DNA from: Bacillota bacterium
GTDB taxonomy: Bacteria; Bacillota; Sulfobacillia; JABLXB01
NCBI GenBank assembly: GCA_024653225.1
Contig: JANLGA010000031.1
Location: 1-20,932, forward strand
DNA length: 20,932 nt
Reading direction: 5' to 3'
Of this stretch, positions 1 to 6,885 are shown piece after piece. Position 1 is the first letter of the stretch. Each line of letters opens with the position of its first letter. Under the pieces are notes generated by a model. The model was not told the DNA's origin, searched no databases, and saw only the letters and a list, made by a program, of their open reading frames with translations. The position numbers and the translations under genes were made by a program.

Positions 1-1
1 C

Positions 2-112
2 GCAAACAGGCAGGTCATCGAGGAGTGCTCGGAATTGGGGCTGGACCTGGAGGAGTTCATCGCGATAGGGCTGGAGGCGATGAAGGGCATAGCGACGGAC
101 CTGGGACTCTAG
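2..112 (+). CDS. C-terminal end of an unidentified protein (5' truncated by window)
   Basis: An open frame enters from the left edge and stops at TAG 110-112, giving the last 36 residues of a protein. The tail is acidic and helical (for example EECSELGLDLEEF), with codon use like the neighbouring genes, so it looks like a real coding end. No motif identifies a family. The fold-back element begins only about 20 bp after the stop, so the transcript would carry it in its 3' end. Function unknown. Confidence 0.5.
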   Translation, partial: ANRQVIEECSELGLDLEEFIAIGLEAMKGIATDLGL

Positions 113-132
113 CCCGTAGCCGCGGGGAGTAT

Positions 133-285
133 GGTAGTGTACAGTTTTAGTAGGTGACAGAGGGAGAAAGGAAGAAGTGAGACCTCAACTCCTTGGTCGG
201 GGGTAGGCTGTCCCACTCGGGACAACCTTCAGAGGTCTCACTTCTTCCTTTCTCCCTCTGTCACCTACTAAAACTGTACACTACC
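133..285. repeat. 153-bp fold-back element: perfect 54-bp inverted repeat, MITE-like
   Basis: Positions 133-186 are the exact reverse complement of 232-285, so two 54-bp arms flank a 45-nt centre. The centre holds its own small hairpin (TGTCCC 209-214, loop ACTC, GGGACA 219-224). The arms are about 45% GC and purine/pyrimidine biased, quite unlike the GC-rich surroundings. The flanks read GAGTAT (127-132) and GAGTGT (286-291), a possible imperfect 6-bp target duplication. There is no internal gene. Size, full-length terminal repeats and contrasting composition suggest a non-autonomous miniature transposable element. It could instead be a structured RNA 3' end or a boundary hairpin. The outer ends (GGTAGTGTACAG) should be compared with IS termini. 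Confidence 0.85.
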
Positions 286-357
286 GAGTGTTCCGCGCGC
301 CGGAGCATGCGCCAAAACCGCTTCCCCTGAATAGTCTGGCCGGGGAGGTGTGGCGCC

Positions 358-678
358 ATGTTGGATTACTCGAACCCTCTGGGATGGGACTACCCGTATT
401 TCCCGGGCACCCTGCAGCAACCGGTGATCGGCTACCCCGGGTATCCCGGCTACCCCGGCTACCCGTACCCCGGCGTCCCGGGCTTCCCTGGGTATCCCCA
501 GCCGCCGTTCCCGGGCGGAGATCTAGCCGCGAGGGTGGCGAGGCTGGAGCGCCAGATGAGCGTGCTCGAGCCCGAGGTTGACCGGCTCGCCCGGAGGGTG
601 GCCGAGCTGGAGCGCAGGCTCGGGGGGCCGCCGTTCGGCAGACCGACCCCGACGGAGTCAAACAAGCCGCCCGGCTAG
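358..678 (+). CDS. Small Gly-Tyr-Pro-rich protein with C-terminal coiled coil
   Basis: The 106-residue protein starts at ATG 358 behind a strong GGGGAGGTG site (about 341-349). Residues about 20-55 are a run of GYP/GFP/GVP triplets, encoded by short near-identical DNA repeats. Residues about 57-90 form a charged amphipathic helix with Leu/Val heptad spacing (LAARVARLERQMSVLEPEV, then LARRVAELERRL), so a coiled coil is likely. The tail is polar and Pro-rich. There is no signal peptide or membrane segment. Repeats of this kind occur in spore-coat or surface-structure proteins of sporulating Bacillota, but that role is only a guess. The gene stands alone between the fold-back element and the convergent tRNA genes. 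Confidence 0.75.
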   Translation: MLDYSNPLGWDYPYFPGTLQQPVIGYPGYPGYPGYPYPGVPGFPGYPQPPFPGGDLAARVARLERQMSVLEPEVDRLARRVAELERRLGGPPFGRPTPTESNKPPG

Positions 679-771
679 AGAGGCAAGCAGCCGCGGAATG
701 GCAGCCGGACCCGTGAACCGCCGTGAAACCTGCGCGGGACGCAATGGCAGAGGATCCGTGCCGAAAATGAA

Positions 772-846
772 TGGTGGCCCCAACGGGAATCGAACCCGTG
801 TTACCGCCTTGAAAGAGCGGTGTCTTAACCTCTTGACCATGGGGCC
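772..846 (-). tRNA. tRNA-Glu (anticodon TTC)
   Basis: On the minus strand the sequence folds as a full cloverleaf. The acceptor strand GGCCCCA pairs with TGGGGCC, the discriminator is A, and CCA is encoded. The D stem is GTC/GAC. The anticodon loop CTTTCAA carries TTC, closed by CCGCT/GGCGG. The T arm is CGGGT-TCGATTC-CCGTT-like. Length is 75 nt with CCA. It lies 12 bp downstream of the CAT tRNA and is probably co-transcribed with it. Confidence 0.95.
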
Positions 847-858
847 ACAAGATCTTTA

Positions 859-936
859 TGGTGCGCCCGGGAGGACTTGAACCTCCAAACCTTGCGGTTA
901 TGAGCCGCCTGCTCTGACCGGTTGAGCTACGGGCGC
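859..936 (-). tRNA. tRNA with CAT anticodon, probably tRNA-Ile2 (lysidine-modified)
   Basis: The minus-strand cloverleaf has acceptor GCGCCCG/CGGGCGC, D stem GCTC/GAGC, anticodon loop CTCATAA, T arm GGAGG-TTCAAGT-CCTCC, discriminator A and encoded CCA. The CTCATAA loop and the C4-G69 and C5-G68 pairs resemble bacterial tRNA-Ile2, whose C34 is turned into lysidine by TilS. Bacillus elongator tRNA-Met, by contrast, has a TTCATAC loop. Elongator Met cannot be excluded. Two oddities: the base of the anticodon stem is a G27-A43 mismatch, and six bases (AGGTTT) separate it from the T stem instead of five. Confidence 0.9.
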
Positions 937-963
937 ACGCTATTTCCCTGCTGAGCACTAATC

Positions 964-991
964 ATTATACCATGCGCGGATCCGAATGCAA
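964..991 (-). promoter_or_regulatory. Promoter of the tRNA pair
   Basis: On the minus strand TTGCAT (986-991) and a perfect TATAAT (964-969) are separated by 16 bp. The predicted start near 957 is about 20 nt before the 5' end of the CAT tRNA at 936. This is a good sigma-70/sigma-A type match and implies a two-gene tRNA transcript. Confidence 0.65.
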
Positions 992-997
992 CTCTCG

Positions 998-1042
998 ACC
1001 GGGCGATCCTCCACCCGGCAATCCTCGATCCGGCGACCCTCT
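998..1042. repeat. Three imperfect 15-bp tandem repeats
   Basis: Units ACCGGGCGATCCTCC (998-1012), ACCCGGCAATCCTCG (1013-1027) and ATCCGGCGACCCTCT (1028-1042) follow head to tail. They lie between the tRNA promoter and the end of plsY, with no credible gene over them. Function unknown; a degenerate microsatellite-like tract is the simplest reading. Confidence 0.55.
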
Positions 1043-1105
1043 CGGCCGGTCATTCGTAGGGGTCCGCGCCGATGGCGGGCCTGCCGAAGGACTGCCACAG
1101 GTCCG

Positions 1106-1687
1106 TCACCGCCTCTTGAGCCTTTTCACGAGCGCCGCGTCGGGTGCGAACTTCACCGTCGCGAGTACCGCGGCACCGACACTGAAGACGGTGCGGGCAT
1201 CTCCCTTCGCCAGTCGTCCCGCCCACGCGAGGGCGGCCGCAGTGGCCCAGAATCCCGCGGTGGTTCCCCCGTACGCGTCCCTCAAAAGCAGCGAGAACGC
1301 GCCTATCGCGACGGCAAGCACCAGCGCCGCCCAGGGAAGCATCGCGAGGTACGCGCCCAGGCTGGTCGCTATCCCCTTGCCTCCTCGGAACCCCATGAAC
1401 AACATCCAGTCGTGCCCCGCGACGGCCGCAATGCCCGCCGCCGCCACGGCGAGCGGCGACACTCCCGCCGCGGATGCCAGCCGCACCGCCACGTATCCCT
1501 TTGCCACGTCCCCGACGGCGGTCAATACGCCTGGCAATACTCCCACGTTTCGCAGGACGTTCATTCCGCCCATGCTCGAACTACCCACCCTCCTCGGGTC
1601 GGCCCCAGCCAGGAACCGTGACGCCAGGTACGCGCTCGGTACCGATCCGATGAGGTAGGCCGCGACCACCACCGCTATCTCCCTCAC
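1106..1687 (-). CDS. plsY: PlsY-type glycerol-3-phosphate acyltransferase
   Basis: The 193-residue integral membrane protein should transfer an acyl group from acyl-phosphate to glycerol-3-phosphate, the first step of phospholipid synthesis. Family landmarks are GSVPSAYL (14-21), a loop ending in NVLR (43-46), and GH..MGFRGGKGIATS (91-109). Several Ala/Val/Leu-rich membrane spans separate them, and the length is normal. The second motif is unusual: the family's GSGNxGATNxxR reads GSSSMGGMNVLR here, keeping the final Asn and Arg but losing GN and AT. It may therefore be a divergent paralogue. The start is GTG 1687 behind AGGAGGG. It lies 82 bp downstream of the glutamine synthetase on the same strand, so co-transcription is possible. 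Confidence 0.85.
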   Translation of the reverse strand: MREIAVVVAAYLIGSVPSAYLASRFLAGADPRRVGSSSMGGMNVLRNVGVLPGVLTAVGDVAKGYVAVRLASAAGVSPLAVAAAGIAAVAGHDWMLFMGFRGGKGIATSLGAYLAMLPWAALVLAVAIGAFSLLLRDAYGGTTAGFWATAAALAWAGRLAKGDARTVFSVGAAVLATVKFAPDAALVKRLKRR

Positions 1688-1769
1688 TGAACGCCCTCCT
1701 ACTCGGCCCGAATGGCCGACAGGGACGCCGCACGCCGCCGACCTCGACCCTCGGCCGAGCCGGGGCCGC

Positions 1770-3719
1770 CTAAAGCAAGTTCTTCAGGTACTCGTGGTAC
1801 GCGGCCTTGAGTTGGGCCATCTTCTCGTTCATTTCCAGCTGCATGGCGGACGCGGCGGCGTAGTCCCGCCTCTCTATGGCGTCTCTAAGCCGGGAGAACA
1901 GCGACTTCCTCCCGGGCGTGTCCTTCATGAGGGCGAGCCTCATCTCGTGCACCCTCGCCCACCGCGCCTCGTCCGATTCGCCGGCATCCGGCGACGTGTC
2001 GTGAACCCTGCGGCACGACCTGACAATTTCCACATTGTCGTGGATTATCCTCTCCCTGAGCTCGGTCACCCACTGGTTCACAGCGGCTTCTCTGAACGAA
2101 GCCAGTATCTTGGGCGTGAACACATCGCCGGCCGTGAGAACCGCCGTCTTCTCCGGGTACCTGGCCAGGTTCTCCAGGCCCTCCCACACCGTCGCCGGCG
2201 GGCTGCCCATGTACTTGGCACGCTCTTCCGGCGTGAAATGCTCAGAGACGTGCTGCTCGGTCCTGTAAAGCCTCCCGGGCTCCAAGTACTCGCACGGGTC
2301 GTCCGGGGACTTCGAGAACTCCGCCTCGAGCTCGGACGACGTCTTGCCGCTCTTGACGGCGAACTTTATCCCGTCCAGCATCGCCTGGTATATTGCCGCG
2401 AGAGCAAGGTAGGCGTTCGTTCTCGGGTACGGCGAACGCACTTCGAACCTCGTCGCAAGGGGGTTGCCAAGGTCCCTGACAAGACCCACCAGAACCGTTC
2501 GATTGCGCGACGGCATGGCCACCGAATGCCCGATGGATGCCACGACGGCCACCGGGGCCTCGAACCCGGGCTTGAGTCGGTTGTACGCGTCGTTGGTGCA
2601 CGTGATCAGGGCACCGACGGCCTCGTAGTTCTTCAGTATGCCCATAATCGCCCCCCACCCGATGGGACTGAGATAGTCCGTCATCGGGTCCAGGGGCCAG
2701 AACATGTTGCGCACGCCCCCGCCCTTCATCCTGGCGGCGATACCCACGTGGGTGTGCATGCCGTTCCCGGCGACGCCTTCTATGGGCTTCGCCATGAACG
2801 TCACGTCCAGGCCGTGGTGCCGGAAAGTCTCCTTTATGATGTTTCTCGCGACGATCACGTTGTCCGCAGCCTGAAGGGGGTTCGAGTAGGACCAGTCTAT
2901 CTCGAGCTGCTCCATGATGTGCGTGAACTCGCCGCGCGCGTCAATCTCCGCCTTCACTCCGCCGACTTCCTTGTGCCCCATCTCCGGACCGAGCTGGTAT
3001 TTCTCCAGCATCATGAGGGACTGCTCCAGCGCCGTCCTCACCGCGCCCTTGGTCCTCTTCCAATACTGTTCCTGGAGTACCTGGGAGGTCGAGAGCTGCT
3101 CGACGTCCGCCTTGTCGCCGGGCGTCTTGACCCAGAACTCCAGCTCTGTCGCCGCGGTCGGCGAGATCTCCTCGATTTCGTCCGCCCTGAATCCGAAAGC
3201 GCGGGCGCAGTCCGGCCTGGACCTGAGGAGGGCCTTGAGCTCGTCCTGCAGCCTTCGTACGGCCTTGACGAGCACCGACCTCGAGTCAACGTACTCGCCC
3301 GAATGCAGAAGGAACGAAGGGATCCTGAGGGTGCCCACCGGCTTGCCGGCGACCGGGTGGATGTGGTCCCAGTTGTAGTCCACCACCCACCTCGTGCTGT
3401 AATCGGCGACCAGGTCCACCTTGGCGTCATTCAGGGTCGCTATGCCCGGCATCACGACGGACGAGCCGTCGGTCTGAATTCCCCCACCAAGGACCTGCTC
3501 GATGTCCGCGACGAAGGAGGACACCGGGATCTTCTCGTCCGTGTCGTTGCCCCTCAGGTCCACGCCGACGAGGGACACGAAGCATATCTCCGGGTGGTCC
3601 TTCAGGAGGGCCTTGAGGCCGGCCGGGTTCTTGGCGGAGTCGGGGATGACGTATACCAGCTCGTCGAGCACCCCGGGTGCAGCGTGGGTGTTTATCGAGG
3701 AGGATCTGGAGTTGAGCAC
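1770..3719 (-). CDS. Glutamine synthetase family protein, extended (649 aa)
   Basis: It probably makes glutamine from glutamate, ammonia and ATP in the cytoplasm. Catalytic-core landmarks are TELEF (191-195), GPEMGHKEV (244-252), GNGMHTHVG (318-326), the flap region NDAYNRLKPGFEAP (376-389) and RFEVRSPYPRTNAYLA (424-439). These are recognisable against the GSI consensus. At 649 residues it is about 200 longer than normal GSI and shorter than GSIII. It has an insert around residues 155-240 and a helical C-terminal extension of over 100 residues. I see no adenylylation-site tyrosine loop. The start is GTG 3719, with GAGGTG seven bases upstream. A related ligase acting on another amine remains possible. 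Confidence 0.88.
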   Translation of the reverse strand: MLNSRSSSINTHAAPGVLDELVYVIPDSAKNPAGLKALLKDHPEICFVSLVGVDLRGNDTDEKIPVSSFVADIEQVLGGGIQTDGSSVVMPGIATLNDAKVDLVADYSTRWVVDYNWDHIHPVAGKPVGTLRIPSFLLHSGEYVDSRSVLVKAVRRLQDELKALLRSRPDCARAFGFRADEIEEISPTAATELEFWVKTPGDKADVEQLSTSQVLQEQYWKRTKGAVRTALEQSLMMLEKYQLGPEMGHKEVGGVKAEIDARGEFTHIMEQLEIDWSYSNPLQAADNVIVARNIIKETFRHHGLDVTFMAKPIEGVAGNGMHTHVGIAARMKGGGVRNMFWPLDPMTDYLSPIGWGAIMGILKNYEAVGALITCTNDAYNRLKPGFEAPVAVVASIGHSVAMPSRNRTVLVGLVRDLGNPLATRFEVRSPYPRTNAYLALAAIYQAMLDGIKFAVKSGKTSSELEAEFSKSPDDPCEYLEPGRLYRTEQHVSEHFTPEERAKYMGSPPATVWEGLENLARYPEKTAVLTAGDVFTPKILASFREAAVNQWVTELRERIIHDNVEIVRSCRRVHDTSPDAGESDEARWARVHEMRLALMKDTPGRKSLFSRLRDAIERRDYAAASAMQLEMNEKMAQLKAAYHEYLKNLL

Positions 3720-3749
3720 CGTGATGCACCTCGCAAACGATCTTACCCC

Positions 3750-3779
3750 ATTATCCCCGATGCAGCGGTGGAAAGTAAA
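3750..3779 (-). promoter_or_regulatory. Possible promoter of the glutamine synthetase gene
   Basis: On the minus strand TTTACT (3774-3779) and GATAAT (3750-3755) are 18 bp apart and sit about 30 bp upstream of the GTG start. The match is moderate; no operator is evident beside it. Confidence 0.4.
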
Positions 3780-3849
3780 GATGCGTTCGTTCAGTGGAGT
3801 ATTACGTAACGGGACGCACCCCTTGGGGGACTGTTTGTGTAGTCCGAGG

Positions 3850-3867
3850 AAGATAGTGTACTATCTT
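3850..3867. promoter_or_regulatory. Perfect palindrome, possible operator at the GTPase promoter
   Basis: AAGATAG-TGTA-CTATCTT is a perfect 7-bp inverted repeat with a 4-bp centre. It is AT-rich in a GC-rich region and lies five bases before the GAGGTGAGC ribosome site of the GTPase gene. It overlaps a possible -10 (TACTAT 3859-3864) paired with a weak -35 (TTGTGT 3835-3840). It could bind a dimeric repressor, or form a 5' hairpin in the mRNA. Confidence 0.5.
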
Positions 3868-3884
3868 TATTGAGGTGAGCACAA

Positions 3885-4898
3885 GTGCCGGCGAACCTTA
3901 CCCCGGACTACCTGGCTGCCGAGGAACGGTTCCGCTCAGCGGTGACGCCGGAGGAGAAACTCGAGGCGCTCGAGGACATGCTGGCCACGATCCCCAAGCA
4001 CAAGGGCACCGAGAAGATGCAGGCCGACATAAAGCGGCGCATCGCGAAGATCCGCCAGGAGACGCAAGCGCGCGCCGGCTCCAGGAAGCGCCCATTCTAC
4101 ATCATGGAGAAACAGGGTGCGGGACAGGTCGCGATCGTCGGCCCTCCAAACAGCGGAAAATCCCAGCTGCTCGCCTCCCTTAGCAACGCGGAACCGGAGG
4201 TCGCCCCGTACCCGTTCACGACCCGCTCGCCCCTGGCGGGCATGGTCCAATTCGAAAACGTTCAGATCCAGCTGGTGGACCTGCCGCCGTTGGCCCCCGA
4301 GGGATCTCCTCCTTGGCTCATGCAGGTGGTCAGGACCTCCGACGCCCTGCTCATAGTGTTCGACCTGGGGGACGACAACCTTCTCGACCAGCTCGACACC
4401 ACCATGGCGCTCCTCCGCCGGGGCCGGGTTTGCATTGCGGAACAGCCGGTCGAACCCGGGGTCGTAAGGAAGAAAGCGGTGATCGTGGGCAACAAGCTCG
4501 ACGCGCCCGGCGCGTCCGATCGCCTCGCCCTCCTCGACGAAGCAGTCGCCTCCGTCGCGCCCGGCGCGGCCGGCCGGCACGCGGGCGGGGGGGACGGGCT
4601 CGTCCTGCCGGTATCGGCCAGGATGGGGACGGGTCTAGATGAGTTGAGGCTGCGCCTTTTCGAGGTACTCGATGTGATCAGGGTGTACACCAAGGCACCC
4701 GGAAAACCCGTTGACTTCTCCGCCCCGTTCGTGCTGAAGAAGGGCACAACCATCGTCCAGGCCGCCGCCGCTGTCCACAAGGACATCGCGAAGAACCTAA
4801 GGTACGCTCGCGTGTGGGGCAAGACCACGTTCGAGGGACAGATGGTCCAGCGCGACTACGTGCTCGCCGAGGGCGACGTCGTCGAGTTCCACGCGTAG
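3885..4898 (+). CDS. DRG/Obg-like GTPase with C-terminal TGS domain
   Basis: The 337-residue protein has a helical N-terminal region (1-75), a G domain and a TGS domain (about 266-337). G1 is GPPNSGKS (86-93), the switch-I threonine lies in PFTTRSP (110-116), G4 is NKLD (203-206) and G5 is SAR (244-246). The layout matches DRG proteins of the Obg-HflX superfamily, which act on ribosomes or translation. The G3 motif reads DLPP (132-135) instead of DxPG, so the glycine that senses the gamma phosphate is replaced by proline. The G4-G5 interval holds a Gly/Ala-rich insert (about 225-238). The start is GTG 3885 behind GAGGTGAGC. It is divergent from the glutamine synthetase; its cellular partner is unknown. 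Confidence 0.85.
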   Translation: MPANLTPDYLAAEERFRSAVTPEEKLEALEDMLATIPKHKGTEKMQADIKRRIAKIRQETQARAGSRKRPFYIMEKQGAGQVAIVGPPNSGKSQLLASLSNAEPEVAPYPFTTRSPLAGMVQFENVQIQLVDLPPLAPEGSPPWLMQVVRTSDALLIVFDLGDDNLLDQLDTTMALLRRGRVCIAEQPVEPGVVRKKAVIVGNKLDAPGASDRLALLDEAVASVAPGAAGRHAGGGDGLVLPVSARMGTGLDELRLRLFEVLDVIRVYTKAPGKPVDFSAPFVLKKGTTIVQAAAAVHKDIAKNLRYARVWGKTTFEGQMVQRDYVLAEGDVVEFHA

Positions 4899-4960
4899 AT
4901 TTCCCGGCTCCTCTCCACGCCCCCTCTCCTCGCCGGCCCGGCCGCCGAACGGCCCACTTC

Positions 4961-4988
4961 ACGCGCGGGAGTCCGGCGCCATAGAATG
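4961..4988 (+). promoter_or_regulatory. Possible mother-cell sporulation promoter (sigma-K/E-like) before the GH18 gene
   Basis: AC (4961-4962), 17 bp, then CATAGAAT (4980-4987) resembles the sigma-K pattern AC-N16/17-CATANNNTA, and its -10 is also close to sigma-E. It lies just upstream of the GAGAGGAGG ribosome site. Short patterns like this arise by chance, so the call rests mainly on the spore-enzyme context. Confidence 0.3.
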
Positions 4989-5010
4989 CTACGGGCGAGA
5001 GGAGGCCGTC

Positions 5011-6048
5011 TTGGTGGCGACCGCGCAAACACGTCGGGCGCGAACAGGCCGGGAACGGATAGAAGGGGAGCGTAGTGCGCCGCGGATGGGCGAGGTGACG
5101 CCCCGGTTGACCCCGGGCGGTCGCCAGAACAACTGGTACTACGTCACTACCGCGGGGGCGCTCCGCTCCCTCAGGGAGCACTGCTCGGAGATTTCCTACC
5201 TGGTTCCCTTCTGGTACGGCATCACGTCTTCGGGAACCCTGGTGGACCAATCAGACCCGGAGACGAGGCGCGTCGCAAGGGAATGTGGGCTGCCCGTAAT
5301 AGCGATCGTGCACAACTACTCCAGCCGCGAGGCGAGCGACCTGGTACACGAGGTCATCACCACCCCGAGTCCCAGGCAAAGCCTCACGAGGGCGATATTG
5401 GCCATGCTCAACAGGGAGCGGTACGCGGGTGTCAACATTGACTTCGAGTTCGTCCCGCCCGGGGACAGGCAGGCACTGACCGCCTTCGTCCGCGAACTGA
5501 ACGTGGCGATCTCTCCGCTGGGCTATCTCCTCACCATCTCGGTGCCGGCCAAACTCCGAGAGGACCCCGCGCACCCGTTCTCAGGGGCCTTCGACTACCC
5601 CGCCCTCGGCGAGATCGCCGACTATCTATACGTGCTGGCGTACGACGAGCATTTCGGCACGCCCGGTCCGGTCGCCTCAACCGGTTTCGTCCGGACCGTG
5701 CTGGACTACGCGACGCAGGCCGTGGAACGCACCAAGATCGTGCTCGGGATGGCGGCATACGGGTACGACTGGGCGGGGGAAGCCGGGCTGCCCACCACAC
5801 TCACACACTCCGGCGCGCTGGCGCTCGCCGAACGGCGCGGGGCCGTCATCACGTTCGATCGGGAGGCCGGGGAACCGACTTTCATGTACACCGAGGACGG
5901 CGTTGAACACACGGTCTGGTTCGAGGACGCGAGGAGCATGGGCCTGAAGCTGGAGCTGGCCCGGGCCAGGGACCTGCCGGGGATAGCGGTCTGGCGCCTC
6001 GGGCAGGAAGACCCGGAGGTCTGGCGACTTATCCGCCGGTCCTTCTAG
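5011..6048 (+). CDS. Glycoside hydrolase family 18 protein, SleL/YaaH-like
   Basis: This is a predicted TIM-barrel N-acetylglucosaminidase. The GH18 active-site strand reads GVNIDFEFVPPGDR (about 140-153), with Glu146 as the expected acid/base. Other family stretches are LTISVPAK, YLYVLAYDEH and VLGMAAYGYDW. GVNIDFE and the overall pattern match SleL/YaaH, which cleave cortex peptidoglycan during spore germination. Unlike YaaH there are no N-terminal LysM repeats and no signal peptide, only about 38 basic residues before the barrel. The start is TTG 5011 (or GTG 5014), six to nine bases after GAGAGGAGG; ATG 5086 is a later possibility. A spore role is inferred from family and from the upstream promoter-like site. 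Confidence 0.85.
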   Translation: MVATAQTRRARTGRERIEGERSAPRMGEVTPRLTPGGRQNNWYYVTTAGALRSLREHCSEISYLVPFWYGITSSGTLVDQSDPETRRVARECGLPVIAIVHNYSSREASDLVHEVITTPSPRQSLTRAILAMLNRERYAGVNIDFEFVPPGDRQALTAFVRELNVAISPLGYLLTISVPAKLREDPAHPFSGAFDYPALGEIADYLYVLAYDEHFGTPGPVASTGFVRTVLDYATQAVERTKIVLGMAAYGYDWAGEAGLPTTLTHSGALALAERRGAVITFDREAGEPTFMYTEDGVEHTVWFEDARSMGLKLELARARDLPGIAVWRLGQEDPEVWRLIRRSF

Positions 6049-6074
6049 CCCGAAGGTTCCCGTGGAAGTCCGGT

Positions 6075-6449
6075 CTAACCGTCTCCCTTCCGTTCCCCTC
6101 CCCTGGCGCCGTACAGCGCCCGCAGCAGTCCGCGCGCGAGGTTTATCCCCATCACGATCTGCGGCAGCCGGCCTCCGCCGGATTTCCCCGCCAGCGACGC
6201 CAACGCCAGGTTTTCGAGGAGGTGGCCTCCACTGTGCAGAAGGCTCTTGGTCTCGCGGGCCACCCCCCGAAACTCCCGCAAGGTACCCGACCAGTCCTCT
6301 TCGGCCCGCGCGAGCACCCTCGACAGGGTCTCCTCGACGCGGGACAGCGCCCGCCCCAGTCTGAACAACCCCACGAGTACCAGGACGAGGATCACCGTGT
6401 TAACTGCGATGCTCACCGCCGCCAGTGCCGTGACCACGTCGTGCGACAT
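6075..6449 (-). CDS. Small membrane-anchored protein, DUF948-like
   Basis: The protein of about 124 residues has one N-terminal membrane span (AAVSIAVNTVILVLVLVGLF), followed by a long amphipathic helical region (about 35-80) and a Gly/Arg-rich basic tail. This matches the style of DUF948 or similar cell-envelope stress proteins. The ATG at 6449 overlaps the stop of the upstream YtxH-like gene (TGATG); a GTG one codon earlier (6452) is equally possible. Translational coupling with the YtxH gene suggests the two act together at the membrane. The molecular function is unknown. Confidence 0.7.
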   Translation of the reverse strand: MSHDVVTALAAVSIAVNTVILVLVLVGLFRLGRALSRVEETLSRVLARAEEDWSGTLREFRGVARETKSLLHSGGHLLENLALASLAGKSGGGRLPQIVMGINLARGLLRALYGARGGERKGDG

Positions 6450-6736
6450 CACACCACACCCGGGGTTTCCTTCTCAACCTGTTCGAGCGCCTCGCGCACT
6501 TCCTTAGTCTTAGGCAACTTCTCCTTCAGCGCGCGGAGCATCTCTTTCGCCTTCGAGCGAACGGCGTCAGCCACTTCGTCCTTTCGTTCCTTGGCCTCGT
6601 CAACCAGTTCCTTGCCCTTCCTGGCGATGCTCTCCCTCGTTTCCCGGCCCGACGCCGGCGCGAACAGGACGCCCGCCGCGAACCCGATCAGCCCGCCCAC
6701 GATAACCCCTGCAAGGAAATCGCCCCTGTCATTCAT
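6449..6736 (-). CDS. YtxH-domain protein
   Basis: The YtxH signature is clear near the N-terminus: RGDFLAGVIVGGLIG followed by a short loop and LFAPASGRETR. That is a glycine-rich membrane span, then a Pro-Ser/Gly turn. The rest is a highly charged Lys/Glu helix resembling LEA-type repeats. ATG 6736 is preferred because AAGGGGG lies eight bases upstream and the family usually begins just before RGDF. An in-frame ATG at 6772 with AAGGTG upstream would add 12 residues. YtxH proteins are linked to general stress in Bacillus. It overlaps the DUF948-like gene. Confidence 0.85.
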   Translation of the reverse strand: MNDRGDFLAGVIVGGLIGFAAGVLFAPASGRETRESIARKGKELVDEAKERKDEVADAVRSKAKEMLRALKEKLPKTKEVREALEQVEKETPGVV

Positions 6737-6859
6737 CTTCTTATCCCCCTTCCCTTGACCGTTCATGAACATCTATACACCTTATTTCCCCGCAGAATGC
6801 CAGAGTCCTGTGCGCCGGACCGACCGGCCCGCATCCACGTCAGCCCCCTATAAGAACAC

Positions 6860-6885
6860 GGGGCTCTGCCTTGAGGCGGCTCCCC
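6860..6885 (-). terminator. Hairpin, possible terminator of the DUF134-DUF5320 transcript
   Basis: GGGG (6860-6863) and CCCC (6882-6885) enclose an inner stem GCCT-TG-AGGC, forming an interrupted hairpin about 90 bp past the minus-strand stop at 6974. On that strand it is followed by TGTTCTTATA, only a weak U-rich tract. Confidence 0.35.

Noticed and set aside
281..958. Minus-strand frame of 225 codons across the fold-back arm, small gene and tRNAs
   Set aside because: It runs through two tRNA genes and has low-complexity Arg/Ser/Gly/Pro content.
998..1042. Possible CRISPR-like repeats
   Set aside because: Units are 15 bp, imperfect and contiguous with no spacers, and no cas genes are present. 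No CRISPR array is visible in the window.
1794..3809. Plus-strand open frame of 671 codons opposite the glutamine synthetase
   Set aside because: It mirrors the conserved glutamine synthetase; long antisense frames are expected from strong G/C third-position bias. It is rich in Arg/His/Val/Gly with no family motif or ribosome site.
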